A stretch of DNA of 64,000 nt from Paenibacillus etheri (GCF_001012825.1 NZ_LCZJ02000076.1:58026-122025), one strand, 5' to 3'. Numbered from the stretch's first letter, positions 8,856 to 17,049 are shown. Program-made: numbers and translations. The notes: generated by a model from the letters alone, not told the origin.

Positions 8856-10193
8856 ATGAAACAACGAGAACAACAGGATTTGCAGGAACGAGAAGAAGGA
8901 CAAGAGTTAAAAGAAGGACAAGATCTGCAAGATCAGGAGCTGCGAGAAGCCAAACAATATTTCAGTTATCATTTGCTGGAGTGGTATCAAGGGCAGAAAC
9001 GAGATTTGCCATGGCGCAGGCACCGCAATCCTTATTATATTTGGATTTCTGAAATTATGCTGCAGCAGACAAGGGTAGATACGGTAATCCCTTATTTTAA
9101 TCGTTTTATTGAACGATTTCCGACGGTGGAGTCACTTGCTGACGCCCCTGAAGAAGACGTGCTTAAGTGTTGGGAAGGTTTAGGATATTATTCCCGCGCA
9201 CGTAATATACAGCATGCAGCCAAGCAGGTAAAAGAGCTTTATGGTGGACAGGTGCCGAATGACCGTGAGGCGGTGTTCAGCTTAAAGGGAGTGGGTCCTT
9301 ACACAGCAGGGGCTATCCTCAGTATCGCGTTTAACAGGCCTGAACCCGCAGTGGACGGTAATGTGATGCGGGTGTTGTCCAGATACTTCCTCATCGAGGA
9401 TGATATCGCTAAGGGACCCACCCGCGTGAAAATGGAGCGCCTGGCGGCTGAGCTGATCCCGGAGGGGGAAGCTGCCTCTTTTAATCAGGCGCTTATGGAG
9501 CTAGGGGCGCTCGTATGCACCCCGAAATCACCGAGCTGCTTAACCTGCCCGGTGATGGAGCATTGCGCTGCGCGCCTGGCGGGCTGCGAGACTTCGCTGC
9601 CCGTCAAGACCAAGGCCAAGCCGCCGCGCCCAGAGGAGCGGCTGGCGGCCTTAATCGAGGGCCGCGGTGCCCACGCGGGCCAAGTGCTCATCCGGCAGCG
9701 GCCACAAAGCGGGCTGTTAGCCCGCATGTGGGAGCTGCCGCACTGGCAGGCGCCGCCAGCGGAAGGCGGCGCCAAGAGCGCGCGGCTGCCGGAGGCCGCG
9801 GCGCTGGACCGGCTGCGCCGGTCACTGCGGCAGGCCGGGATCTCCGCCCGGCCTGAGGAGCACTGGATGGCTGCTGAGCATATCTTCAGCCATATTGTGT
9901 GGACCCTGCAGGTGTATCGCTGCAGGGAAGAGGACGCCCTTCCGCTGCCAATAGCGGCAGAAGGACGGGCAGCCTACACCGCGGATGCAGGCCTGTTCCC
10001 AGAGATGGACAGTAGCATGCCCGTAGAGAGATTTGAGGACGGTAACGCTAGTCCTGAGGATGGTGGTGCTGTGCGCTGGATTAGCCGTGAGGACATGGCT
10101 AATTATGCGTTCCCTAATGTCTTCTTAAAGCTGCTGAACCTATATTTTGATGAGCAGGAAGAGAATGCGAAGTCGGGGAAGTTAGAGAAGTAG
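8856..10193 (+). CDS. mutY: A/G-specific adenine glycosylase
   Basis: Removes adenine mispaired with 8-oxoguanine. Visible features are the catalytic glutamate in WISEIMLQQTRV, a helix-hairpin-helix LKGVGPYTAGAI with the conserved aspartate in PAVDGNVMRVLSR, and the 4Fe-4S ligands in a C-X6-C-X2-C-X5-C pattern (CTPKSPSCLTCPVMEHC). The C-terminal NUDIX-like domain reads 8-oxoG. AAGGAG at 8843-8848 supports the ATG at 8856 over a TTG at 8820. Two oddities are seen: a charged, repetitive N-terminal extension of about 30 residues (blocks of EGQ and DLQ), and a GC-rich patch at about 9540-9860 covering the linker and start of the C-terminal domain. Confidence 0.93.
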   Translation: MKQREQQDLQEREEGQELKEGQDLQDQELREAKQYFSYHLLEWYQGQKRDLPWRRHRNPYYIWISEIMLQQTRVDTVIPYFNRFIERFPTVESLADAPEEDVLKCWEGLGYYSRARNIQHAAKQVKELYGGQVPNDREAVFSLKGVGPYTAGAILSIAFNRPEPAVDGNVMRVLSRYFLIEDDIAKGPTRVKMERLAAELIPEGEAASFNQALMELGALVCTPKSPSCLTCPVMEHCAARLAGCETSLPVKTKAKPPRPEERLAALIEGRGAHAGQVLIRQRPQSGLLARMWELPHWQAPPAEGGAKSARLPEAAALDRLRRSLRQAGISARPEEHWMAAEHIFSHIVWTLQVYRCREEDALPLPIAAEGRAAYTADAGLFPEMDSSMPVERFEDGNASPEDGGAVRWISREDMANYAFPNVFLKLLNLYFDEQEENAKSGKLEK

Positions 10194-10295
10194 GAAATTA
10201 TCCGATGTAGCAGAAGAATGAGATGTAAGAGAAGTAGCAGATATATGGGAAGTGTCTGAAGTAAGTAAAGTATGCTGAAGTAGATGGAGTAAGAA

Positions 10296-10386
10296 ATGTG
10301 TTGAATGCGTCGATTGTCCTTATTGAGTTGAATATGTAGACGTGTAAGATGTGTTAAATGCGTCGATTGCGCTAAGTGAGTTGAAT
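10296..10386. repeat. Degenerate 38-bp direct repeat downstream of mutY
   Basis: Two related copies, 10296-10333 and 10349-10386, share ATGTGTT(G/A)AATGCGTCGATTG and GAGTTGAAT. The surrounding 10194-10440 stretch is low-complexity sequence full of AGATGTA, GAAGTAG and TTAGAT words and has no gene. Confidence 0.6.
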
Positions 10387-10474
10387 GTATTAGATATTTT
10401 AGATGTATTAGATGTACTGATGGGTATGTGAAGAGAGAGTGGTGTTTACATCTAAATATGATCTCTTACTTTAC

Positions 10475-10534
10475 TCCCGCAGCCAAGTTATAGGGAATTC
10501 CTCCTCATAATTTGGCAACGGGGGCCTTTTTTTG
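10475..10534 (+). terminator. Large hairpin terminator downstream of mutY
   Basis: CCCGCAGCCAAGTTAT (10476-10491) pairs with ATAATTTGGCAACGGGG (10508-10524), followed by CCTTTTTTT. It lies 280 bases beyond the mutY stop codon, so the low-complexity stretch between them may be transcribed. Confidence 0.7.
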
Positions 10535-10540
10535 AGGTTT

Positions 10541-10673
10541 TGAGGGAAAAACTCCCTATAATTTGGGTGAATACCTGAATTATGCTCCAAAATGGATGAT
10601 TTAGAGGGAGGTTTTCCCTAATTATTAGTATTTATAGAGTATATGAGCAGAATTAGAGGGAGTATTTCCCTAA
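10541..10673. repeat. Three copies of a short AGGGA...TCCCT palindrome
   Basis: AGGGAAAAACTCCCT at 10543-10557, AGGGAGGTTTTCCCT at 10604-10618 and AGGGAGTATTTCCCT near 10656-10670. Two are framed as TTAGA...TAAT. Spacing is about 50-60 bases. No coding potential is seen here or up to 10800. Confidence 0.65.
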
Positions 10674-10801
10674 TCTGAGGCATAATGCATCTTTTATGCG
10701 ACTTTTCAACAGCAGTACGATATAGGGGAGCCTCAGTTCACGATGGATCCGTATTCAAGTGGTATAAAAAGCGATGTCCGAGGGTAAAGATCTACTCTAT
10801 T

Positions 10802-11031
10802 TGTTTCTAACGAACCTGTTTCTAACGAACCTATTTCTAACGAACCTGTTTCTAACGAACCTATTTCTAACGAACCTGTTTCTAACGAACCTGTTTTCTA
10901 ACGAACCTGTTTTCTAACGAACCTGTTTCTAACGAACCTGTTTCTAACGAACCTGTTTCTAACGAACCTGTTTCTAACGAACCTTGTTCTAAACGAACCT
11001 TGTTCTAAACGAACCTTGTTCTAAACGAACC
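10802..11031. repeat. Tandem minisatellite, 15 units of 15/16 bp
   Basis: Fifteen contiguous units sharing (T)CTAACGAACC. Nine 15-bp TGTTTC units, two TATTTC variants (starts 10832, 10862) interspersed near the left end, two 16-bp TGTTTTC units (10892, 10908) and three 16-bp TTGTTCTAAACGAACC units at the right end (10984, 11000, 11016); the total is counted from unit starts, so class counts may be off by one. There are no spacers. The mixed 15- and 16-bp periods break every reading frame, so it is not coding. It lies in the gene-free 10194-11188 stretch between convergent mutY and sodA. Confidence 0.95.
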
Positions 11032-11074
11032 CAGTCCCGAACAAACTTGCTCTCTAAACTCATCCTCATCCAAA

Positions 11075-11126
11075 CAAAAGAAGGTATCCCTTAGCCATTA
11101 CGGCTTGGAGATACCTTCTTTATTTG
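11075..11126. terminator. Bidirectional terminator at the 3' end of sodA
   Basis: AAAGAAGGTATC (11077-11088) pairs with GATACCTTCTTT (11110-11121) around an internal CCTTAGCC/GGCTTGG stem. T-rich sequence lies on the plus side and A/T-rich sequence on the other. Confidence 0.85.
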
Positions 11127-11188
11127 TGCTTAGTTAAACGGCAAATCCACAGCCTTGAAGACTATGACTTTATCCGTAATTTAATTTC

Positions 11189-11797
11189 TTATTTCGCGCT
11201 TTCGTAACGTTTGCCAACTTCTTCCCAGTTTACTACGTTCCAGAACGCTTTGATGTAATCAGGGCGTTTGTTTTGGTAGTTCAGGTAGTAAGCATGCTCC
11301 CATACATCAAGTCCGAGGATTGGAGTAGCACCTTCGCTGATTGGGTTGTCTTGGTTAGGTGTGCTTGTTACTGCGAGTTTGCCATCTTTAACAACTAGCC
11401 AAGCCCAGCCACTGCCGAAACGAGTAGTTGCTGCTGCTGCGAAATCTTCTTTGAATTTTTCGAATCCACCCAGTTCGCTATCAATAGCTGCTGCAAGTGC
11501 ACCAGTCGGTGTGCCGCCGCCATTTGGTCCGATAACTTCCCAGAACAGGGTGTGGTTAGCGTGTCCGCCACCATTGTTGCGAACAGCAGTACGGATAGCT
11601 TCTGGTACAGCGTTCAGATCTGTTAGAAGTTCTTCGATGCTTTTGCCTTGCAATTCAGGTGCCTTTTCCAAAGCTGCGTTCAGATTAGTCACATATGTGT
11701 TATGGTGTCTGTCATGGTGAATTTCCATCGTTAAAGCGTCGATGTGTGGTTCAAGTGCGTTGTTTGCATAAGGAAGTGCTGGTAATTGAAATGCCAT
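11189..11797 (-). CDS. sodA: Superoxide dismutase (Mn/Fe)
   Basis: Converts superoxide to hydrogen peroxide and oxygen in the cytoplasm. The four metal ligands are visible: His27 (MEIHHDRHH), His82 (HANHTLFW), Asp164 and His168 (LDVWEHAYY). 202 residues, the canonical length. The frame opens at 11863, but the family begins [11 protein letters not shown] and AGGAGGG lies just upstream of the ATG at 11797. The [10 protein letters not shown] and QDNP contexts favour manganese, but metal choice is not certain from sequence. A second, longer superoxide dismutase gene lies 4 kb away. Confidence 0.95.
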   Translation of the reverse strand: MAFQLPALPYANNALEPHIDALTMEIHHDRHHNTYVTNLNAALEKAPELQGKSIEELLTDLNAVPEAIRTAVRNNGGGHANHTLFWEVIGPNGGGTPTGALAAAIDSELGGFEKFKEDFAAAATTRFGSGWAWLVVKDGKLAVTSTPNQDNPISEGATPILGLDVWEHAYYLNYQNKRPDYIKAFWNVVNWEEVGKRYESAK

Positions 11798-11834
11798 GGA
11801 AAAATCCCTCCTGAGTATATTAGAATTTTGTATA

Positions 11835-11863
11835 GATAAAGAACTTCGGCGGTTTATCGTCAA
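11835..11863 (-). promoter_or_regulatory. Candidate sigma-A promoter of sodA
   Basis: On the minus strand, TTGACG (11858-11863) is separated by 17 bases from TTTATC (11835-11840). The -35 is good and the -10 is weak. Confidence 0.4.
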
Positions 11864-12093
11864 AATTCTTTATTGTAGATATGTACTATAGGGTATCGCC
11901 CAATAGGATACTTTAATTAAACAGTATCTGGATCAATAATGCAACACTAAACAAACATAAATGTTTATAAAGTATGATTGGAATGTAAACAGGGTTATCA
12001 ATTGTATTAAAAATGTAAAAAGAAAGAGCCTTCACCCCATAGACATAACTCTTAATAATTACCCTTATAATGAAACAATGAATCTCACCCAAA

Positions 12094-12123
12094 ATGTAAA
12101 CGCTTGATATTAAGCGCTTTCAA
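12094..12123. promoter_or_regulatory. Imperfect palindrome with cre-like halves
   Basis: The gene-free 11798-12277 stretch holds ATGTAAACGCTTGAT (12094-12108) followed by ATTAAGCGCTTTCAA (12109-12123). Read on the minus strand, the second gives TTGAAAGCGCTTAAT, one base from a CcpA cre consensus. The two halves also form a hairpin. It lies 155 bases upstream of the acetyltransferase gene. Nothing else was recognised in this stretch apart from the sodA promoter. Confidence 0.35.
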
Positions 12124-12277
12124 AAGAAAAATGATGATATCACGAGAAAAGTGTGCTTTAATAGATTTAAAAGCAGGTATTCCTCGGTATTTGATGCTTT
12201 TTTTTATTTTCTCAATGTTAAGGGAACCCCTTCTTTTTGTTAAATTCATAAGCCATAGACAAGGGAGATTTTAAAGA

Positions 12278-12697
12278 ATGCACGTTCGTTCCTTTCAATT
12301 AAGCGACGTTAGCCCTGTGACTGATTTGCTGCAAACTGCATTATCGGAAGAGTGTTTCGAGAACACTATCGAGCCTTTCTCCAGGCAGCTTTCATGGGAT
12401 TCAGATCTCATTGTAGTTGCAGAAGATGAAGAAGAAATTGTTGGAGCACTGATTGGTACGATTGAGAAAAACCACGGTTGTTATTTCCGGATTGCTGTAC
12501 ATCCTGATTATCGCCGCAGAGGAGTCGGTAGAAGTCTGGTATCGGCTATGGAATCCAGGTTTCAAGCTCGTAAGGTTAGTGGTATCTACGTAGCCGTCGA
12601 TGAGCATAATTCTTTTGCCTTGCCATTGTATGAAGCTATGGGATATAGCGAGAATCAAATTTTCAAATCTGTCCGGAAGCTGAGCATTGTTGGGTAA
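12278..12697 (+). CDS. GNAT family N-acetyltransferase
   Basis: 139-residue acetyl-CoA-dependent transferase. The acetyl-CoA pyrophosphate loop is visible as HPDYRRRGVGRSLVSAME (about 86-103). It is followed by the beta-strand/helix of motif B (GIYVAVDEHNSFALPLYEAMGY). The N terminus (MHVRSFQLSDVSPV) resembles the RimI/YkkB-like branch. The substrate is unknown. AAGGGAG lies about 12 bases before the ATG, a slightly long spacing. The gene stands alone between sodA and the signal peptidase gene. Confidence 0.8.
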   Translation: MHVRSFQLSDVSPVTDLLQTALSEECFENTIEPFSRQLSWDSDLIVVAEDEEEIVGALIGTIEKNHGCYFRIAVHPDYRRRGVGRSLVSAMESRFQARKVSGIYVAVDEHNSFALPLYEAMGYSENQIFKSVRKLSIVG

Positions 12698-12887
12698 TTT
12701 TGATCACTTAACTGCGTAAGCGGAAACATTTTCTAAATAAAGAACTATAGTTGATGATATAGTCTGTTTCATTCATACTCAAGCGTATTTTCCAGAAGTC
12801 CATTGCTAATGGCTGGGAGATATGCTTTTTTATTGTTATAATATCTGCAAGTATAGACATCAATAATCAAGGATAAGAGGTGACATA

Positions 12888-13496
12888 TTGAGTCAGGAGC
12901 CCCAAGTAGAGTCCATGCGTAATCGGAAGCAAAGACATAGAGCCTCCAGATCAAAAAAAGGTTTTGGAGGTCGTTTGGCCGCGGAATTGAAAGAGTGGTT
13001 GCTTACAGCGGTAGTTGTTTTTGCGGTGATGTCGGTTCTTAATGTTTTTGTGTTCAATATATCAACGGTCAAAGGTCAGTCTATGCAGCCAACGCTTGTG
13101 GAAGGTGAGAGGCTCTTTATTAATAAGCTTTCATTGATGTTTGTAAACCCTAAACACGGGGATGTCGTCATTCTTCATGATCCTAGTACGGGACCCAGTC
13201 GTAAGGACTTTCTAGTGAAACGAGTCATTGGCATACCTGGAGATATTATAGAAGTAAAGGACCACCAGTTATATGTGAATGGAAAAATAGTGAATGAGCC
13301 CTATATAGACACTGAGATTGAAGACCCGGATTTTGCGGCGTTGACTGTGGAGAGCGGAAGTTATTTTGTCATGGGTGATAACCGTCATGCTTCAGCAAGC
13401 AAAGACAGTCGTTATTTTGGCTCCATCCCACAGGATATGATTGTAGGCAGAGCGGATTATATTTGGTGGCCGCTGTCTAAACTAAAAGGATTATAA
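12888..13496 (+). CDS. lepB: Type I signal peptidase
   Basis: Cleaves signal peptides of secreted proteins at the outer face of the membrane. 202 residues: a basic N terminus, one membrane helix (about 37-57), the catalytic Ser65 in KGQSMQPTL and general-base Lys111 in DFLVKRVIGIPGD, and the conserved GDNRHASASKDSRYFG box. The single anchor and Ser/Lys dyad mark the prokaryotic-type enzyme (SipS/SipT-like). The TTG start is supported by GAGGTG at 12876-12881. queG follows 36 bases downstream. Confidence 0.93.
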   Translation: MSQEPQVESMRNRKQRHRASRSKKGFGGRLAAELKEWLLTAVVVFAVMSVLNVFVFNISTVKGQSMQPTLVEGERLFINKLSLMFVNPKHGDVVILHDPSTGPSRKDFLVKRVIGIPGDIIEVKDHQLYVNGKIVNEPYIDTEIEDPDFAALTVESGSYFVMGDNRHASASKDSRYFGSIPQDMIVGRADYIWWPLSKLKGL

Positions 13497-13532
13497 GAAA
13501 GTTATAGATCATAGGAAAAGGAGAAGGCGGAA

Positions 13533-14756
13533 ATGAACGATACATTTCAGTCACCGTATGCACCCCCGCCTTCCAAGTGGGCAAAGCTTAAAGCGGAGAT
13601 TCAGGAGGCTGCGACGTCACTCGGTATTGATGATATTGGGTTTACTACAGCAGAGCCTTTTTTATATTTAAAAAATATTTTGCAAGACCACCGAGACAAA
13701 GGATATGAATCTGGTTTCGAGGAACCGGATTTGGATAAAAGGACGATCCCCGCACTGAGCTCTGGGGACAAGCCCTTGTCTATTATTTCGATTGCTGTGG
13801 CTTATCCTTCCAAAATGGAGAACCCTCCGAAGTCTGAGCCAGGTGCGCGAAGAGGCATTCTCGCCAGAGCATCATGGGGTAGGGATTATCATCATGTGCT
13901 GCGAGAGGCATTAAGTAAGTTAGAGGACTTTATTCATGAGCGTGTACCGGAGGCTGTGCTTGAAAGTATGGTGGATACCGGTGTACTGGTCGATAGAGCG
14001 GTGGCGGAAAGAGCGGGAATTGGCTTCAGCGGCAAAAATTGTTCCATCATCTCACCCAAATGGGGGTCTTGGATTTATCTAGGGGAGATGGTTACGAATA
14101 TTCCTTTTGCTCCGGATGAGCCCGTTGAGGAAGGTTGCGGGGACTGTACCAAGTGTATTGATGCCTGCCCAACCGGCGCACTGGTGGGTCCGGGTCAACT
14201 TAATGCCCAGGCTTGTATTTCTTTTCTGACGCAGACCAAAGGATTTCTGAGTGACGAGTACATGACCAAGATTGGCAACCGTCTATACGGCTGTGACACC
14301 TGCCAGATTGTATGTCCCAAGAATAGGGGGAAGAACTGGAATCATCGCCCTCAGATGCTACCTGATCCTGAGATTGTGAAGCCATTACTAATGCCGATCC
14401 TGGATCTTAGCAATCGTGAATTCAAAGAGAGATTCGGCAATAGTTCGGCTGCCTGGAGAGGCAAAAAGCCGATGCAACGAAATGCGATCATCGCCCTCGG
14501 CAATTTCAAGGAAGTAGAGGCTGTGCCAAAGCTAACAGAAATTGTTCTGAAGGAGCCGCGGCCTGAGATGCGAGGCACTGCTGCTTGGGCCCTGGGACGT
14601 ATCGGTGGTGAGGAAGCTCTAGCTGCTGTTGAATCGGCTTTAGAGCGCGAAGAGCATGACACGGTTAGGGAAATGCTGAGCCGGGCACTGGATGTACTCC
14701 TTACTGCGAAGCAGGCACGAGAGGACAGCGATGTTAATGAAGGAAAAAGATCATAG
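13533..14756 (+). CDS. queG: Epoxyqueuosine reductase with C-terminal HEAT repeats
   Basis: Cobalamin-dependent enzyme that reduces epoxyqueuosine to queuosine in tRNA. It has an N-terminal DUF1730-type region and then two 4Fe-4S clusters (CGDCTKCIDACPTGAL, and CDTCQIVCPKN with an earlier cysteine in AQACISFLTQ). The C terminus has about 100 residues of HEAT-like repeats (AWALGRIGGEEALAAV) that bind the tRNA arm. 407 residues, matching the long Bacillales form. AAAGGAG precedes the ATG. The folE gene just downstream makes 7,8-dihydroneopterin triphosphate, the first intermediate shared by folate and queuosine pathways. Confidence 0.92.
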   Translation: MNDTFQSPYAPPPSKWAKLKAEIQEAATSLGIDDIGFTTAEPFLYLKNILQDHRDKGYESGFEEPDLDKRTIPALSSGDKPLSIISIAVAYPSKMENPPKSEPGARRGILARASWGRDYHHVLREALSKLEDFIHERVPEAVLESMVDTGVLVDRAVAERAGIGFSGKNCSIISPKWGSWIYLGEMVTNIPFAPDEPVEEGCGDCTKCIDACPTGALVGPGQLNAQACISFLTQTKGFLSDEYMTKIGNRLYGCDTCQIVCPKNRGKNWNHRPQMLPDPEIVKPLLMPILDLSNREFKERFGNSSAAWRGKKPMQRNAIIALGNFKEVEAVPKLTEIVLKEPRPEMRGTAAWALGRIGGEEALAAVESALEREEHDTVREMLSRALDVLLTAKQAREDSDVNEGKRS

Positions 14757-14775
14757 ACAGGTTGCATATTCCCAA

Positions 14776-14804
14776 TTGCTGTCCAGTTCTCGAAATGCTA
14801 TGAT
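14776..14804 (+). promoter_or_regulatory. Sigma-A promoter for the UPF0154-folE pair
   Basis: TTGCTG (14776-14781), 17-base spacer, TATGAT (14799-14804), about 55 bases before the UPF0154 start codon. Confidence 0.6.
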
Positions 14805-14858
14805 AGATTCGCGCGCCATATGGCGATGTAGACAATAGAGTGTAGAGGTGGGCTTTAG

Positions 14859-15110
14859 ATGAATATCGCATTACCTATTATTGCATTGGTCGTAGGTCTC
14901 ATCGGTGGATTTTTTATCGGTGTGTATTATCTGCGCAGACAAATGACAACTATGCAGAATGACCCTGAAATGCTGCAAAAGGTTGCAAAACAAATGGGTT
15001 ATAACCTGAATGGGAAACAAATGCAACGTGCCCAACAGATGATGAAGAATCAGAACCAGACAGGCGCCCGCCCAGGAGCAGCTAAAGGAAATAAACGTAG
15101 AAGTAAGTAA
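14859..15110 (+). CDS. UPF0154 (YneF-like) small membrane protein
   Basis: 83 residues: one N-terminal membrane helix (about 4-27, LPIIALVVGLIGGFFIGVYYL) and then a conserved cytoplasmic part with NDPEMLQKVAKQMGYNLNGKQM. The tail is basic and glutamine-rich. This is the UPF0154 family found across Bacilli, with no established function. GAGGTGGG precedes the ATG. It is in line with folE. Confidence 0.85.
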   Translation: MNIALPIIALVVGLIGGFFIGVYYLRRQMTTMQNDPEMLQKVAKQMGYNLNGKQMQRAQQMMKNQNQTGARPGAAKGNKRRSK

Positions 15111-15155
15111 CCGGGTCCGGATAGAATTTATACGGGTGCGGAAGGGGGAGACATC

Positions 15156-15749
15156 ATGGGGAACATCAATGAATACGTGAACGGTAAGGTATCAGAGAAC
15201 CGTGAGCAAATCGAGTATCACGTTGAGAAAATATTAGAATTAATCGGTGAAGATACCGGCCGCGAGGGACTGCTTGAAACACCAGCACGTGTTACGCGGA
15301 TGTACGAGGAGATATTCGGCGGTTATTCGATAGATCCCCGCGAGGCGCTCGGTGTTACTTTTGATGAGTCTCATGAAGAGCTAGTGATCGTGAAGGATAT
15401 CGTCTATTACAGCCAATGTGAGCATCACATGGCTCCTTTTTTCGGTAAAGTGCATATTGGGTACATTCCGAGCGGACGTATTGCTGGGCTCAGCAAATTA
15501 GCTCGCCTAGTTGAAGCAGTGAGTCGGCGTTTGCAGGTTCAAGAGCGCATTACGACGCAAATTGCGGATATTATGACGGAGGTACTAAGCCCTCACGGCG
15601 TTATGGTCGTTGTGGAAGGCGAACATCTTTGTATGTGTGCACGTGGAGTGAAGAAGCCAGGCAGCAAGACGGTAACCATGGCTACTAGAGGGGTCTTCCG
15701 GGAGGATGCCGCCGCTCGTGCGGAGTTTCTGAACTTGATTAAAGAATAG
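15156..15749 (+). CDS. folE: GTP cyclohydrolase I
   Basis: Converts GTP to 7,8-dihydroneopterin triphosphate, the entry to folate synthesis and to preQ0/queuosine. The zinc ligands are visible: Cys and His in [10 protein letters not shown] and the distal Cys in [12 protein letters not shown]. Also seen are [14 protein letters not shown] and [10 protein letters not shown]. 197 residues, usual for homodecameric FolE-I. GGGGGAG precedes the ATG. It shares the region with queG and is followed by a strong terminator. Confidence 0.95.
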   Translation: MGNINEYVNGKVSENREQIEYHVEKILELIGEDTGREGLLETPARVTRMYEEIFGGYSIDPREALGVTFDESHEELVIVKDIVYYSQCEHHMAPFFGKVHIGYIPSGRIAGLSKLARLVEAVSRRLQVQERITTQIADIMTEVLSPHGVMVVVEGEHLCMCARGVKKPGSKTVTMATRGVFREDAAARAEFLNLIKE

Positions 15750-15778
15750 TATATAGAGGTGTTAATACCTCGCAATTA

Positions 15779-15821
15779 GAAGGACCCATCATTCACTTCT
15801 TGTGAACGATGGGTCCTTTTG
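15779..15821. terminator. Terminator after folE
   Basis: Near-perfect 16-base stem (15781-15796 with 15802-15817) whose outer part is AGGACCCATC/GATGGGTCCT, followed by TTTT. Confidence 0.88.
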
Positions 15822-15870
15822 GGTCAATAAATGAGAATAGAAGCTATGTTCTCTTCGAAGTGGAGTGAGA

Positions 15871-17049
15871 TCAGAAAGGCTTCCAAGCCAGTTTACTAGC
15901 AGCAGCATAACGCTCTGACACATATGGCCAGTTGACGACCTTCCACCAGTCGTTAATATAATCCGCACGATTATTCTGATGTTTCAGATAGTAGGCGTGT
16001 TCCCATACATCCAAGGCCAAGAGCGGAACAACGTCCCATTGCGATAAATTCTGATGTTTTTCCGCGGTAAGAATTTCTAGTCTATGGCTGCGTGGACTCC
16101 AGACGAGAATGGCCCATCCGCCACCTTCTACTTTATTTGCAGCTTCGCTGAACTGTTTCTTGAAGCTGTCATAGCTTCCAAAGCTTTGTTCTATAGCTTC
16201 TAGTAAAGCACCTGTTGGGCGTCCGCCTCCTTGTGGAGACATCACGTTCCAAAAGATCGTGTGGAGATAGTGGCCTGCACCATTAAAGGCTAATTCTCTC
16301 TCCCAATGTTTAACGAGATCAAAGTCACCGTTCTTACGGGAATCAGCTAGCTTAACTTCAGCCTTGTTTAATCCATCTACATAACTTTGATGGTGCTTAT
16401 CGTGATGAATTCTCATTGTCTTTTCGTCAATATAGGGTTCCAGTGCATTATAAGCATAGGGTAATGGAGGTAACGTATGGCCGCCAATGGGTACTGCGTC
16501 ATTTCTATCGTGGATATTAGGAACAGTATCAGTAAAAGTAGAGAATCCATCATTCCGCGTGATATCGACTGTATCGATGCTTACGACATAATCCTCTTTA
16601 TAATCGCGCATGATTTGTGATAGCTTTCCGGGCGAGCTAAGTGTCTGCAGTACGGCGAGGAAGTATTCTGATTCGCGAATAATATGCAGAATCACAGTAG
16701 TTGCAAGGGGGACAGCTTTGACCGCTGCGCTACTCTCCATGATGGCAAAGAGCTGCCGAACGAATTCTTGGGATTGATTACAGGAGATATGTAGCAATTT
16801 CTCCGTTTCCGCAGTGAGTTCTGCCTGAGGTGGAGGAGAAGAAGAAAGGGCAGCATTCAATAGCTCCTGTGCCGCCTGCTCAGTTGCACCAAAAACAACG
16901 GCCCATTCATCGAGGAGTTTTACATAAGGCTCCTCCAGTTTAGGCACGATCGCTTTGATGACTTCGGTATGCTCTTTCTCTTGTGTTTTCCAAAATACGA
17001 TTTCTTCCAGAATACGCACTGGCAGCATCGGCCCGTATACATATAACAT
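15871..17049 (-). CDS. DUF2935-like/superoxide dismutase fusion protein
   Basis: 392 residues. The C-terminal half (about 185-392) is a Mn/Fe superoxide dismutase with ligands in MRIHHDKHHQSYV, YLHTIFW and [13 protein letters not shown]. The N-terminal 150 residues are helical with a ferritin-like feel (EEIVFWKTQEKEHTEVIKA and later HIIRESEYFLAVL), resembling DUF2935. These E and H residues could form a metal site, but this is inference. A linker joins them. GGGAGGT precedes the ATG. It has no signal peptide. SodF of Bacillus also has an N-terminal extension, but a shorter one. It probably handles superoxide alongside sodA. Confidence 0.85.
   Translation of the reverse strand: MLYVYGPMLPVRILEEIVFWKTQEKEHTEVIKAIVPKLEEPYVKLLDEWAVVFGATEQAAQELLNAALSSSPPPQAELTAETEKLLHISCNQSQEFVRQLFAIMESSAAVKAVPLATTVILHIIRESEYFLAVLQTLSSPGKLSQIMRDYKEDYVVSIDTVDITRNDGFSTFTDTVPNIHDRNDAVPIGGHTLPPLPYAYNALEPYIDEKTMRIHHDKHHQSYVDGLNKAEVKLADSRKNGDFDLVKHWERELAFNGAGHYLHTIFWNVMSPQGGGRPTGALLEAIEQSFGSYDSFKKQFSEAANKVEGGGWAILVWSPRSHRLEILTAEKHQNLSQWDVVPLLALDVWEHAYYLKHQNNRADYINDWWKVVNWPYVSERYAAASKLAWKPF

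Noticed and set aside
9515-9856. 113-codon alternative frame in mutY
   Set aside because: It arises from the GC-rich patch, and the MutY frame carries the conserved motifs.
10802-11031. Possible CRISPR array
   Set aside because: Units are contiguous 15/16-mers without spacers, and no cas genes are nearby.
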